In this document: in pieces, positions 13,536-21,464 of the stretch
How positions within the stretch are numbered: the stretch's first letter is position 1
How the letters are laid out: each line of letters begins with the position of its first letter
Source: JBEIJQ01 sp040380145
GTDB lineage: Bacteria > Bacteroidota > Bacteroidia > Chitinophagales > Saprospiraceae
Direction: 5' to 3'
Length of the DNA stretch: 28,863 nt
NCBI GenBank assembly: GCA_040380145.1
Contig: JBEIJQ010000018.1
Location: 1-28,863, forward strand
Notes under the pieces: model-generated
What the model was told of the DNA's origin: nothing
Databases searched by the model: none
Seen by the model: the letters and a program-made list of their open reading frames with translations, nothing else
Translations under genes and position numbers: made by a program

Positions 13536-16500
13536 TCACCTCAACAAAGTCACATTTCCTTTTTGGAAAAATTCCTGTCCGTTGTAGCATTTGGCCTTCA
13601 GGTACCACCCGAAAGCATCGGGCGCCAGGGCCTTGCCCCGGAAAGTGCCGTCCCAGCCGTTTTGCAGGTCGGTGGTTTCGAAAACCATTTCGCCCCAGCG
13701 GTCGTACACGGCGAAATACAGTTCCGCTAGGATGTTCGAGCGCACGTACAGCACATCGTTTTCGCCGTCCCCGTTGGGCGTGAAGGCGTTGGGCACGAAA
13801 ATGTAGGGATCGTCGCAGATCAGTTCCCGCAAGGGCACCCAGACCGCACTGGTCGCCGTGCAGCCGTTGGCATCCGTTACGGTCACCGCAAACCAAGTGG
13901 GCTCGATGGGCAGGGCGGTAGGCCCAAAAATGTCCGGCCGGTCCAGCAGTCCCGCGGGCGACCACAGATAGGTGTAGCCGAAGCCTTCCGGGGTGGACAA
14001 CTGCACTTCCTGCCCTTGGAAGGGGTCTTCGGGATCGGCGGTGGCCAACGCGGTGGGCAAATTTTCGAAAACATCCAAGGCGACCGCAGCGGTGTCCGAA
14101 CAGCCGGCGGCGTTCGTGCCGATCACCTCGAACACGCCGTCGCCGTCCGGGGCGACCGCGACCGCATCCGATCCCTGCCCCGACAGGATTTCGCCCGCGG
14201 GCGACCACTGCCAAGTCACGATCGGCCATGTCGCAGCATTCTCGGCGGACAAAACCGCCGAATCGCCCAAACAAATCGCCGCGGTGGGCAAACCCACAAT
14301 GTCCGTTTCCCAAACATCCACGCGCAGCGAGTCCAAGGCCCCACAGCCCAGCGAATTGACCGCCCAAGCATACCAGATCTGGTCGCGGTCGGCCCAAAAA
14401 GCAAACGCCGAATCGGGCGTGGAAACAAATGCCAAAGGATCCAAATCCGGCTCGGGGCTCCAATAAATGCTGTCGGCTCCGATCGCACCCGACAGCAACG
14501 AAACGGCGCCCGGACAAACGAGCACGGGGCCGACAGGTACAAAAGTCGGTAACGGCACCACCTCCACCTCCACCCCGAAGGTGGCGCTGCACAGCGAATC
14601 CCCGAGGGTGGTCGTCACCTGCACCTGATAGGACGTGGATTGCGGCGGCGAAGCCCAAGGGGCTGGGGCAAGTGGATCTGAAAGATTATCGGCAGGCGTC
14701 CAACTGTACGAAAAAACGGTGTCGCCCCCCTGCGCCAAACGGACCGAATCGCCGAAGCAAAGCCGCAAAGTGTCTCCCATCACTCTGATCCGGGGAATGT
14801 TGATTTCCACGGGAATCTGCACGGCATCGTTGCAGCCGTCGCCGTTCTGCACGGCCAAAGTGACCAGATAGGTTCCGGAGGAATCGTACACGTGCCCGTA
14901 TGTGCCCAATCCTATCGTATCAACGATCTGGGTTCCGTCGCCCCAGTTCCAGGCCCACTGGTTAAGCCCGACCCCGGAAGTGTCGGTGCTCAGATCGGCA
15001 AAGGAAACCGACAGGCTGTCCGTGCAGGCGACGGGAAAAAAGTCGAACGCGGCCGTCAGCGGTGACTCGCTTAGGGAAACCGAGATGGAATCCCGCTGCG
15101 AACAGCCGCCGGCATCCTGCACCAGCAGATAGAGGGTCGTATCGGCGTTCAAGGTCAGCACGAGCGGATTGCCCCCGGCGATGAAGGCGGTATATTGCGG
15201 GTCGGAAAACCAGAAGTATTGTCCGGGGTGGCTGCTCGTGGCTGCCAGTTCCAGAAAGTTACCGCACAGGATCGTATCGCTTGGCAGCTCGACCTCCAGC
15301 GAGTCCAATACGTTGACCAACACGGAATAAACCCTATCGCAGGTATCGCTGCCGAGGTTCACGCCCGTGACGGTCACGGTATACAGGGTGGTCGCGGGCG
15401 GTTGGGCGGCCGGGCTGGCCGCGGCGGGGTCGCTCAGACCTATGGTGGGCGACCAAGCGTATTGCAGCTCCGGGTCGCCGCCCGGATTCAAGATCACATT
15501 CGGTTGTCCGCCCAAAGCCGGCGGACACAGATAATACTCGTTGTTGGGATTGGCCAGCAGGGGCAGTTGGATCGGCACGGGAGTGGTGAGCGTATCGAAA
15601 CAACCGTTGGCTGCCAACACGCCGAAAAATACGTTGTAGGTGCCGCTGGAATCGTACGCGAAAACAGGGTCCGGCTGGGTGCTGGTTGCCCCGCCCACCC
15701 CGAAATCCCAAAACCACTGTACCAGATTGGAAACGGTGTCCACGCTGAGATCGAAAAAACGCACCACCACGCTGTCGCCATCACAGGCAAGCACTTCGAG
15801 GCCGATGGCGCCCTGCAGGGTGGTGTACTGCACATTGACGGTGCTGATGAAAGTATCCGCGCACAGCGACCCCGGGCCGGCCACGAGCGTGATCGTGTAA
15901 GTGCCCGTGTCGGGATAGACCCAAGTGGGCTGCACCAGCGTGGAGGTGTCCTGGGCGGTGGTCGGATCTCCGAAGTTCCACAGGAAGCCGTTGCCGATGC
16001 TCTGGCTCTGGTTGGTGAAACGGACCATCAGACTGCTGTCGCAGACCACTTCCGGGGCAAAAAAAGCGGCTTGGTTCTGGGTGCTGCAGTTGCGCACATT
16101 GTACTGGAAATCCCGACGGGTAACGGAAATCAGCTGCCCGTTGCGGTACTCGCTGACGCAGACGCCCACCACGAACTGCCCGACCACGGCGGGCGTGCCC
16201 GTGAGCAGTCCCGTGGCGGGATGGATCGCCAGGGCCGGATTGCCGCCCAACAGGTTGTTGAGGCCATAAGGAGCCAGCCACGGCACGAGGTTGTACGGCG
16301 GCGCAAACGGCGGCTGGGGCATCGGATCGTTGGGGAGGGCCCCATCGAGCGGATGGCACAGTTCATACACCAAGGAATCTCCGTCGGCATCCACCGCTGA
16401 ATGGTCGAATAAAATCGGGATATTGTTGCAGATCAAGGGCGAGGGCCAGTTCGTGAACACCGGGTTGCTGTTGCAGCCCAACAGCGCCTCCTCTGAAATG

Positions 16501-16940
16501 AAGGTGTAATAGGTCATCCCCACATTGCCGGGATTGATCAGGTTGTTGATGGTCCAGTTGCGGCAACAGCGCTGGTAAACGATCTGATATCCTCCGGGGA
16601 TGAACGGCAGATAGGCCGTGTCCACATAGGTGGTGGTGTGGTAGCAGATGTCTGGGGGAATGATGATGCAGGGATCGTCCAGATTGATCGTGAGCGTGTC
16701 GTCGTTGCGCACGTAGGTCATCAGAGTGTCCAGCAGCACATTGTTGCGGTCGAAAATCCCGATGCAGGCGGGATTGTCGAAGTAGGGCACGCCGTTGTAG
16801 CAGTCCCGGAAAACGGTCAGTTTGATTTCGTAGAGGTCGTTCCCGAGGCAGCGGTAATTGATCTCCCCGCCCACGATGTGCGTGGCCCAAAGGGATTGGG
16901 CGAAAAACACCCAAAAAACCGCCGTCAGGATTTTTTTCAT
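13536..16940 (-). CDS. Large PKD-domain surface protein with T9SS type B sorting domain
   Basis: Exported cell-surface or secreted protein of 1134 residues. Residues 1-19 are a signal peptide (MKKILTAVFWVFFAQSLWA). Residues 20-285 form an N-terminal module (THIVGGEINYRC, FRDCYNG, VDADGDSLVY) common in large Bacteroidota PKD proteins. PKD domains with the WxFGD / SGTYxV pattern lie at about 290-372, 375-458 and 628-715. Related Ig-like or PKD-like units with YxWSP cores fill 465-545, 720-795, 880-957 and 960-1035. The end (about 1045-1134, FVPNAFTPNGDGENDVLYV...YDRWGEMVFE...GWDGTFRGK) is a gliding-motility-associated CHU_C domain, the type B signal for the type IX secretion system. The ligand or role is not known; adhesion or gliding-related binding is plausible. 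A TATATTTG box lies 39 bp upstream. Confidence 0.95.
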   Translation of the reverse strand: MKKILTAVFWVFFAQSLWATHIVGGEINYRCLGNDLYEIKLTVFRDCYNGVPYFDNPACIGIFDRNNVLLDTLMTYVRNDDTLTINLDDPCIIIPPDICYHTTTYVDTAYLPFIPGGYQIVYQRCCRNWTINNLINPGNVGMTYYTFISEEALLGCNSNPVFTNWPSPLICNNIPILFDHSAVDADGDSLVYELCHPLDGALPNDPMPQPPFAPPYNLVPWLAPYGLNNLLGGNPALAIHPATGLLTGTPAVVGQFVVGVCVSEYRNGQLISVTRRDFQYNVRNCSTQNQAAFFAPEVVCDSSLMVRFTNQSQSIGNGFLWNFGDPTTAQDTSTLVQPTWVYPDTGTYTITLVAGPGSLCADTFISTVNVQYTTLQGAIGLEVLACDGDSVVVRFFDLSVDTVSNLVQWFWDFGVGGATSTQPDPVFAYDSSGTYNVFFGVLAANGCFDTLTTPVPIQLPLLANPNNEYYLCPPALGGQPNVILNPGGDPELQYAWSPTIGLSDPAAASPAAQPPATTLYTVTVTGVNLGSDTCDRVYSVLVNVLDSLEVELPSDTILCGNFLELAATSSHPGQYFWFSDPQYTAFIAGGNPLVLTLNADTTLYLLVQDAGGCSQRDSISVSLSESPLTAAFDFFPVACTDSLSVSFADLSTDTSGVGLNQWAWNWGDGTQIVDTIGLGTYGHVYDSSGTYLVTLAVQNGDGCNDAVQIPVEINIPRIRVMGDTLRLCFGDSVRLAQGGDTVFSYSWTPADNLSDPLAPAPWASPPQSTSYQVQVTTTLGDSLCSATFGVEVEVVPLPTFVPVGPVLVCPGAVSLLSGAIGADSIYWSPEPDLDPLAFVSTPDSAFAFWADRDQIWYAWAVNSLGCGALDSLRVDVWETDIVGLPTAAICLGDSAVLSAENAATWPIVTWQWSPAGEILSGQGSDAVAVAPDGDGVFEVIGTNAAGCSDTAAVALDVFENLPTALATADPEDPFQGQEVQLSTPEGFGYTYLWSPAGLLDRPDIFGPTALPIEPTWFAVTVTDANGCTATSAVWVPLRELICDDPYIFVPNAFTPNGDGENDVLYVRSNILAELYFAVYDRWGEMVFETTDLQNGWDGTFRGKALAPDAFGWYLKAKCYNGQEFFQKGNVTLLR

Positions 16941-16978
16941 GGTCTGTCCCCTTGCTTGGTTTCGTGCAATCGCCCGAG

Positions 16979-16986
16979 CAAATATA
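16979..16986 (-). promoter_or_regulatory. -7 box (TATATTTG) for the PKD protein gene
   Basis: TATATTTG on the minus strand, 38 bp before the ATG at 16940, in the 57-bp gap after the CxxC-protein gene. It gives the PKD gene its own start of transcription. Identical to the box before the secreted protein at 1074-1081. Confidence 0.5.
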
Positions 16987-16997
16987 ACGATCGGGGA

Positions 16998-17462
16998 TTA
17001 ATCGTCGTGATGCGGCTGGGCATCCATCAGCATATAGGGCAAAATCAGGGCGTCGTACGGCTCGTTGAGCTGTAGCTTGCCCTTCACCACGACGGCCTTG
17101 TTGGTGCGGCTGACGATCGGCACTTTGGGGTGGACCTCGATCACGGTTTCCGGGCCGGCCTGTCCGCAATAATAACAGGAGGAAAAGGGAAAGGCCGACA
17201 GGATAAAAGTGCCCTCCCGCGAAGGAACGGGCATCACATAGCCTTTTAGCACGATTTCCTTTCCAGCCAGTGCACGCACTTCCCGGCTGTAAACGGGGGC
17301 GTAGAGCACATCCCCGGTGGCCTTGTTGTAATCGGCCTTGAGGGTCATTTTGGACAGCTGTTTCCAAAAATACTGTTCCATGCCCGGCTGGGCGGACAAA
17401 GTGGTGGCGAGGGCGAGGAAGGCAGCGAGAAAGCAGCCGCGGGCAGTCGAGGTTCGGTTCAT
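16998..17462 (-). CDS. Small exported CYYCG-motif protein (DUF3299-like)
   Basis: Exported protein of 154 residues whose function is unknown. ATG at 17462 gives MNRTSTARG followed by a hydrophobic segment and an ALA-type cleavage region ending near TLSAQ, a clear signal peptide; an upstream in-frame start at 17519 would bury it. The mature part has an OB-like beta pattern: GKEIVLKGYVMPV, TFILSAFPFSSCYYCGQAGPETVIEV, and AVVVKGKLQLNE. The CYYCG motif resembles the CxxCG of DUF3299-type proteins, which may bind metal or a cofactor; this is a resemblance, not proof. The C-terminus is His/Asp rich (MDAQPHHDD). A TATTTTTG box is 42 bp upstream, and the gene is divergent from kynU. The PKD gene follows 57 bp downstream. 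Confidence 0.8.
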   Translation of the reverse strand: MNRTSTARGCFLAAFLALATTLSAQPGMEQYFWKQLSKMTLKADYNKATGDVLYAPVYSREVRALAGKEIVLKGYVMPVPSREGTFILSAFPFSSCYYCGQAGPETVIEVHPKVPIVSRTNKAVVVKGKLQLNEPYDALILPYMLMDAQPHHDD

Positions 17463-17503
17463 GGTCGTTTTTCGATTGGCTTGGCAAAATGGATGCCGTT
17501 CGG

Positions 17504-17511
17504 CAAAAATA
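17504..17511 (-). promoter_or_regulatory. -7 box (TATTTTTG) for the CYYCG protein gene
   Basis: TATTTTTG on the minus strand, 41 bp before the ATG at 17462, in the 116-bp divergent gap with kynU. A matching TAnnTTTG box for kynU was not found on the plus strand. Confidence 0.45.
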
Positions 17512-17578
17512 CGCCGCAAAGCGTGAAATTTGGCGAAATTTGCGCTTCGAACCCATTATCCACTTTTTTCCGAAAAAT

Positions 17579-18823
17579 ATGCACCCCCAAGACCAACTGG
17601 ATACCCTCTCCGGCTTTCGCGACCGCTTTTGTTTCCCCGTCCACGAGGGCCGGGAGACGGTCTATTTTTGCGGAAATTCCCTCGGCCTGCAGCCCAAAAC
17701 CGCGGAGGCGTACCTCTCCGAGGAACTCTCGGCTTGGCGCCGGTATGGAGTAGAGGGCCATTTCGAGGGCAAAAGACCCTGGAAATCGTACCATCATTTT
17801 TTCAAGGAAAAAGCGGCCCGCCTCGTGGGAGCGTTGCCCGGAGAGGTCGTGGTGATGAACACCCTCACGACCAATCTCCATTTGATGATGGTCTCTTTTT
17901 ACCGGCCCGAGGGCAAACGCCGCAAGATCCTGATGGAAGCGGGGGCTTTTCCCTCCGATCAATATGCGGTCGAATCGCAGATCCGCTTCCACGGCCACGA
18001 TTACGACGATGCCGTGGTGGAGGTCGCGCCGCGCCCGGGCGAGCACATCCTGCGAACGGAAGACATCCTCCGGGCCATCGACGACCATTCGGACGAACTG
18101 GCGCTGATCCTTTTCGCCGGAGTCAACTACTACACCGGACAATTTTTCGATCTCGAGACCATTTGCCGCCGCGGTCAGCAGCACGGCATCCCCGTGGGGC
18201 TCGATCTGGCGCATGCGGCTGGCAACCTGCCGCTGCGACTACACGATTGGGGCTGCGATTTCGCGGTCTGGTGCACCTACAAATACCTCAATTCCGGCCC
18301 CGGCGGACCGGGCGGCGTTTTCATCCACCAAAAACACGCCGACAATCCCGACCTGCCGCGCTTCGCGGGCTGGTGGGGCCACGACGAGGCCACGCGTTTC
18401 CAGATGCGGCGCGGCTTCCGGCCCATGCACGGGGCCGACGGCTGGCAACTCTCCAACGCCCAGATCATGGCCATGGCGCCGCATTTGGCCAGCCTCGAGA
18501 TCTTCGACGAGGCCGGAATGGACGCGCTGCGCGCGAAAAGCCTCCTGTTGACTGGCTTTCTGTTCGATTCGCTCGCCGAACTGCGCCGCTCAAAACCCCG
18601 ATTCACCGTCATCACCCCGGCCGACCCCTCGGCGCGCGGCGCCCAATTGTCGCTGCTGATGGACGAAGGCGTGGGCCGACCGGCCTTCGAAGGCCTCCTG
18701 CGGGCAGGCATCGTCGTGGACTGGCGCGAACCCAACGTGATCCGACTCGCACCCGCGCCGCTGTACAATTCTTTCCAAGACGTGGCCCGCTTCGTGGACG
18801 TCTTGGGAGAATTCATGCCTTGA
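17579..18823 (+). CDS. kynU: Kynureninase
   Basis: PLP enzyme (fold type I) that cleaves kynurenine to anthranilate and alanine, or 3-hydroxykynurenine to 3-hydroxyanthranilate, in tryptophan breakdown or de novo NAD synthesis. The 414-residue length is usual. Landmarks are YFCGNSLGLQPK (29-40), FPSDQYA (124-130), the PLP-ring Asp in GLDLAHAAGN (Asp209) and the Schiff-base lysine Lys235 in WCTYKYLNSGPGG. The start ATG at 17579 (MHPQDQLDTL) fits the family; an earlier in-frame ATG at 17489 would add 30 non-homologous-looking residues. No other kynurenine-pathway gene is in the window, so which branch it serves cannot be told. It converges on the rhomboid gene, separated by a T/A palindrome. 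Confidence 0.95.
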   Translation: MHPQDQLDTLSGFRDRFCFPVHEGRETVYFCGNSLGLQPKTAEAYLSEELSAWRRYGVEGHFEGKRPWKSYHHFFKEKAARLVGALPGEVVVMNTLTTNLHLMMVSFYRPEGKRRKILMEAGAFPSDQYAVESQIRFHGHDYDDAVVEVAPRPGEHILRTEDILRAIDDHSDELALILFAGVNYYTGQFFDLETICRRGQQHGIPVGLDLAHAAGNLPLRLHDWGCDFAVWCTYKYLNSGPGGPGGVFIHQKHADNPDLPRFAGWWGHDEATRFQMRRGFRPMHGADGWQLSNAQIMAMAPHLASLEIFDEAGMDALRAKSLLLTGFLFDSLAELRRSKPRFTVITPADPSARGAQLSLLMDEGVGRPAFEGLLRAGIVVDWREPNVIRLAPAPLYNSFQDVARFVDVLGEFMP

Positions 18824-18831
18824 TTTCATAT

Positions 18832-18866
18832 CTTTTTTTTTCGAAAAAAAAAGGCCGTTCCGACCG
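18832..18866. terminator. T9-CG-A9 palindrome, candidate bidirectional terminator
   Basis: Nine T, CG and nine A (18833-18852) form a perfect 20-bp palindrome between the convergent kynU and rhomboid genes. On the minus strand a short GGTC-GGAAC-GGCC stem (18853-18865, one G-T pair) directly precedes the nine-T run, so it suits termination of the rhomboid transcript best. Confidence 0.45.
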
Positions 18867-18877
18867 TCCCGAATTTT

Positions 18878-19510
18878 TCAGAATCCGATCCAGTGGCGGA
18901 TCTGGTCAATGAAATGTTGGAATAGCCATGGCTTGAAGGGGATCAGGAACAACAGGCCGTAAATTGCGCCGTACAGGTGCACGTCGTGGGCGATGTTGTC
19001 GCGGCTGCGCTCGCTCATGTAGGCGGACACGCCGAGGTACAAAATCGCAAAAACGAATCCCGGCATCGGAAAGGGCAGGAAAAGGAATCCCACCGAAATG
19101 GTCGGGTACAGGAAAACTGCCGTCAAGATCACGGCCGAGACCGCTCCGGAGGCGCCGAGGCCCGAATAAAGGGCGTTGTGGCGGTGTTTGAAGAAAACGG
19201 GCAGATCCGCCGCCACGATCGCGCTCACATAGTAAAGCACGAACAGCAGCCGGCCCCACTCCCCGAACAAGTCACCGAAAGCCATCTCCACGATCGGACC
19301 GAAAGACCAGAACGACACCATGTTGAACAACAAGTGCATCCAGTCGGCGTGGATCAGCCCCGACGAGACAAAACGATGCCACTCTCCGTTGTTCTGGATG
19401 GAATAAGGCTGGAAAAGCATTTGTTGCTTGAAAACCGGATTGTTGAATGCTTGGAAAGAGACCAGGCAAGTGATCGCCACGATGGCGATCGACATGGGGG
19501 CTGCTATCAT
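18878..19510 (-). CDS. Rhomboid family intramembrane serine protease
   Basis: Polytopic inner-membrane protease of 210 residues with six predicted helices. The catalytic serine is Ser121 in GLGASGAVSA (the GxSG motif), and the partner is probably His178 in AHDVHLYGAIYG. The family HxxxxHxxxN signature is present as HADWMHLLFNM (His54, His59, Asn63). Substrates are unknown. An alternative start five codons later (MSIAIVAI) is equally possible. It follows rlmH by 15 bp and is the last gene of a same-strand run. No fused cytoplasmic domain is present. Confidence 0.93.
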   Translation of the reverse strand: MIAAPMSIAIVAITCLVSFQAFNNPVFKQQMLFQPYSIQNNGEWHRFVSSGLIHADWMHLLFNMVSFWSFGPIVEMAFGDLFGEWGRLLFVLYYVSAIVAADLPVFFKHRHNALYSGLGASGAVSAVILTAVFLYPTISVGFLFLPFPMPGFVFAILYLGVSAYMSERSRDNIAHDVHLYGAIYGLLFLIPFKPWLFQHFIDQIRHWIGF

Positions 19511-19525
19511 GGGTGAAATTTCGGT

Positions 19526-19993
19526 TCAGGCGTGGTGGTAGGGTTCGTTGCGTAGGATGGTCATCGCGCGGTAAAGTTGCTCCAAAAAGAACAGCCGCAC
19601 GAGTTGGTGCGAAACAGTCATGTTGGACAAAGAAAGTCGGTCGTTGGCCCTTTCATATACCGAGGCGTCGAAACCATAGGCGCCACCGATCAAAAAGATC
19701 AGCCGCTTGTGGCCGGCCGATTGCCAGCGTTCCATTTGGGCGGCGAAACCAGGCGAGGTGGGGGCTTTTCCCCTTTCGTCCAGCAAGACCAGGTGGTCGG
19801 AGGGGAGCAACTTGGCCAAAACAGCCGTGGCTTCGGCGAGTTTGGTCTGCTCGGGCGACAAGTTCCCTTTGGGGTGGGGAAATACACGGGCCTCGTAGGA
19901 GAGGTAGTGCTGCAACCGTTTGGTGTACATCTCCATGCCCTCCTCGATGAAGGCATAACTTGTTTTGCCGACCATCCAGAGTTCGGTCTTCAT
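19526..19993 (-). CDS. rlmH: 23S rRNA pseudouridine(1915)-N3-methyltransferase
   Basis: SPOUT-class methyltransferase that modifies pseudouridine 1915 in helix 69 of 23S rRNA on assembled ribosomes. The 155-residue length and the C-terminal half are diagnostic: LIFLIGGAYGFDASVYERA, LSLSNMTVSHQLVRLFFLEQLYRA and the end NEPYHHA. Residues in VLLDERGKAPTSPGFA also match the family. The start ATG at 19993 (MKTELWMVGKT) is chosen over an in-frame codon at 20020, which would overlap the upstream gene. Only 5 bp separate it from that gene, and 15 bp from the rhomboid gene, so the three are very likely one transcript. Confidence 0.96.
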   Translation of the reverse strand: MKTELWMVGKTSYAFIEEGMEMYTKRLQHYLSYEARVFPHPKGNLSPEQTKLAEATAVLAKLLPSDHLVLLDERGKAPTSPGFAAQMERWQSAGHKRLIFLIGGAYGFDASVYERANDRLSLSNMTVSHQLVRLFFLEQLYRAMTILRNEPYHHA

Positions 19994-19998
19994 CGCCG

Positions 19999-20772
19999 TT
20001 ATTTTTCGGCTCTCAGCCAATCGGGCGAGAAGGTCCTGCGCTCCACCGTCCGCAGGACCGTGGTCGTTTCAGTGCGGCCGTCCAGCCAAAATATAGATTT
20101 GGCGACCAGCAGGTCGGAGCCATTTTTTCCGAAAAATCCGTCGCTGAGACGAAAGCCGTTGAAGGCCACGCCAGCGTCGAACAGGATGTCCTGCATTTCG
20201 GCCAACACGGTGGCTTCGGCAGAGCCCAAGCCGAGTTCTTGGGCCGGGGTGCTCCAAAACTGGACGGAGGTGCTCCCGTTTTCGGCGGCCGTGAAAACCG
20301 TGCAGTTGCGATCGTTCAATTTGACCAGGCCGGCGTCTGCGGCTGATTTTTCGGTGCGCCAAAAAATCGGCGAAGCGGGATTGCGGCGTTGGAGCGCGCA
20401 GAGGGTCTGTTCGGGCGTGCCGTTTTGCGGCTTCTCGGCCGATTCGCGCAGCTGGTCTGCGTAGCGGCGACCTTTTTCCCGAAAAGCGGTCAGGTCCTCG
20501 GCGGAAATCACCCGCCGGCGATCGCGGCGGCGGTCCCAATCCGTGACGGTCCGCGCCGATCGGTCGTAGGCGAGGGTGAGCTGCAGGGCATTGTCGTCGA
20601 TGTCGAGCCGCACGAATTGCGGATGGACGGACACCTTGACCGTGCGTGTCGCGCCCGATCCGGCAAATACCGTTTCGAAGGTCAGTTCAAAGCCCTGTTC
20701 TTGGGCGAAAAGGACCGGACGGGCGCTGCCGAAAGTGATGACGGTCAGCAAAAAAAGCAAGGTGCGTGTCAT
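19999..20772 (-). CDS. Exported protein of unknown function
   Basis: I do not recognise this 257-residue protein. ATG at 20772 gives a clean signal peptide (MTRTLLFLLTVITFGSARPVLFAQEQ); a second in-frame ATG 36 bp upstream would only lengthen the n-region. The mature part starts with a beta-rich stretch (GFELTFETVFAG, VKVSVHPQFVRLDIDDNALQLTL), then a charged helical part with many Arg (DRRRDRRR, AFREKGRRYADQLRESAEK), and a final half with FWSTPAQELGLGSAEATVLAEMQDILFDAG. Two Cys residues in the mature part could form a disulfide. It resembles periplasmic DUF4412-type proteins in its opening beta pattern, but weakly. It lies between the SPOR gene (48-bp gap) and rlmH (5-bp gap) on the same strand. 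Confidence 0.75.
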   Translation of the reverse strand: MTRTLLFLLTVITFGSARPVLFAQEQGFELTFETVFAGSGATRTVKVSVHPQFVRLDIDDNALQLTLAYDRSARTVTDWDRRRDRRRVISAEDLTAFREKGRRYADQLRESAEKPQNGTPEQTLCALQRRNPASPIFWRTEKSAADAGLVKLNDRNCTVFTAAENGSTSVQFWSTPAQELGLGSAEATVLAEMQDILFDAGVAFNGFRLSDGFFGKNGSDLLVAKSIFWLDGRTETTTVLRTVERRTFSPDWLRAEK

Positions 20773-20820
20773 GAGGAAAGTGGTGTGCCGGTGAAAAAAC
20801 GGTCGCACAAAAAACTCGGA

Positions 20821-21426
20821 TCACTTGTTTTTTGGGGCCTCTGCTTTGGCGGGGGCGGCGGCTTGCTCGGCGACCGGTTGCTTGGCGCCGGCCGGGCCGA
20901 CGCGGCGGGCAAAACCGTCCGCGAAGCCCATGAAAACGGCGAACTGCTTCATCGACTGTTCGGTGGCCGCGTCGCCCTCGGCGTAATAGCCGATGGAAAT
21001 CCGGTAGTGGCCGTCGGCATGCGAGATGAGGATCTGGCGCTGGATGTCTTCGTTGTAGAGATGGAATTTGGACACATCGAGCAGTTTGGCCGAGGCGAGC
21101 TGCCAAGTGGTGGTCAGGGGCTTGCCCGATGCATCGGCCGGCTTGCTGTCGTCCACCACTGCATAAGAACCTTTGAAGCCTTTTTTGACGGCCAGCGCAG
21201 CCACTTTTTTGGCCGCGGCCTTGCCGATGTAATTGCCCAGATACACGCGGGTGAATCCGTTGTCGGCGTCTTCAAAGGAAAGGCGGCCGTAAGCCTTCAG
21301 CACCTCGAAACGGGCCGCGTCGATGGGTTTTTTCAAAGAGGCCACGCGCACGCGGTACAGAGGCTCCTGAGCGGCGGCGGAAAAGGCCAAAAGCAACGAA
21401 AAGAGTAAAATCAAGCCATTTTTCAT
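20821..21426 (-). CDS. Exported SPOR-domain-like protein
   Basis: Protein of 201 residues with a signal peptide (MKNGLILLFSLLLAFSAAA-QEP), so it acts in the periplasm. Residues about 24-93 look like a SPOR domain, the fold that binds denuded septal peptidoglycan: YRVRVASLKKP at the start, then VYLGNYIGKAAAKKVAALAVKKGFKGSYAVV with the usual 'G-x-Y-x-x-x-x-A...A...G-F' spacing. The middle (LDVSKFHLYNEDIQRQILISHADGHYRISIGYYAEGD) is not recognised. The tail is an Ala/Pro/Lys-rich low-complexity stretch. The long frame continuing upstream of ATG 21426 lacks homology and overlaps the DUF2851 gene, so it is rejected. A TACATTTG box lies 18 bp before the start. Confidence 0.82.
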   Translation of the reverse strand: MKNGLILLFSLLLAFSAAAQEPLYRVRVASLKKPIDAARFEVLKAYGRLSFEDADNGFTRVYLGNYIGKAAAKKVAALAVKKGFKGSYAVVDDSKPADASGKPLTTTWQLASAKLLDVSKFHLYNEDIQRQILISHADGHYRISIGYYAEGDAATEQSMKQFAVFMGFADGFARRVGPAGAKQPVAEQAAAPAKAEAPKNK

Positions 21427-21443
21427 AGAGAAAAAAATTTTCC

Positions 21444-21451
21444 CAAATGTA
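21444..21451 (-). promoter_or_regulatory. -7 box (TACATTTG) for the SPOR gene
   Basis: TACATTTG on the minus strand, 17 bp upstream of the ATG at 21426, matches TAnnTTTG. A TTG lies 14 bp further upstream, closer than the consensus 19-21 bp. If used, it would serve the SPOR-unknown-rlmH-rhomboid run. Confidence 0.4.
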
Positions 21452-21464
21452 GCGGTTTTTTCCT

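Noticed and set aside
15195..16400. 401-codon open frame on the plus strand
   Set aside because: Antisense shadow of the PKD protein; high-GC third-position effect, no recognisable protein features.
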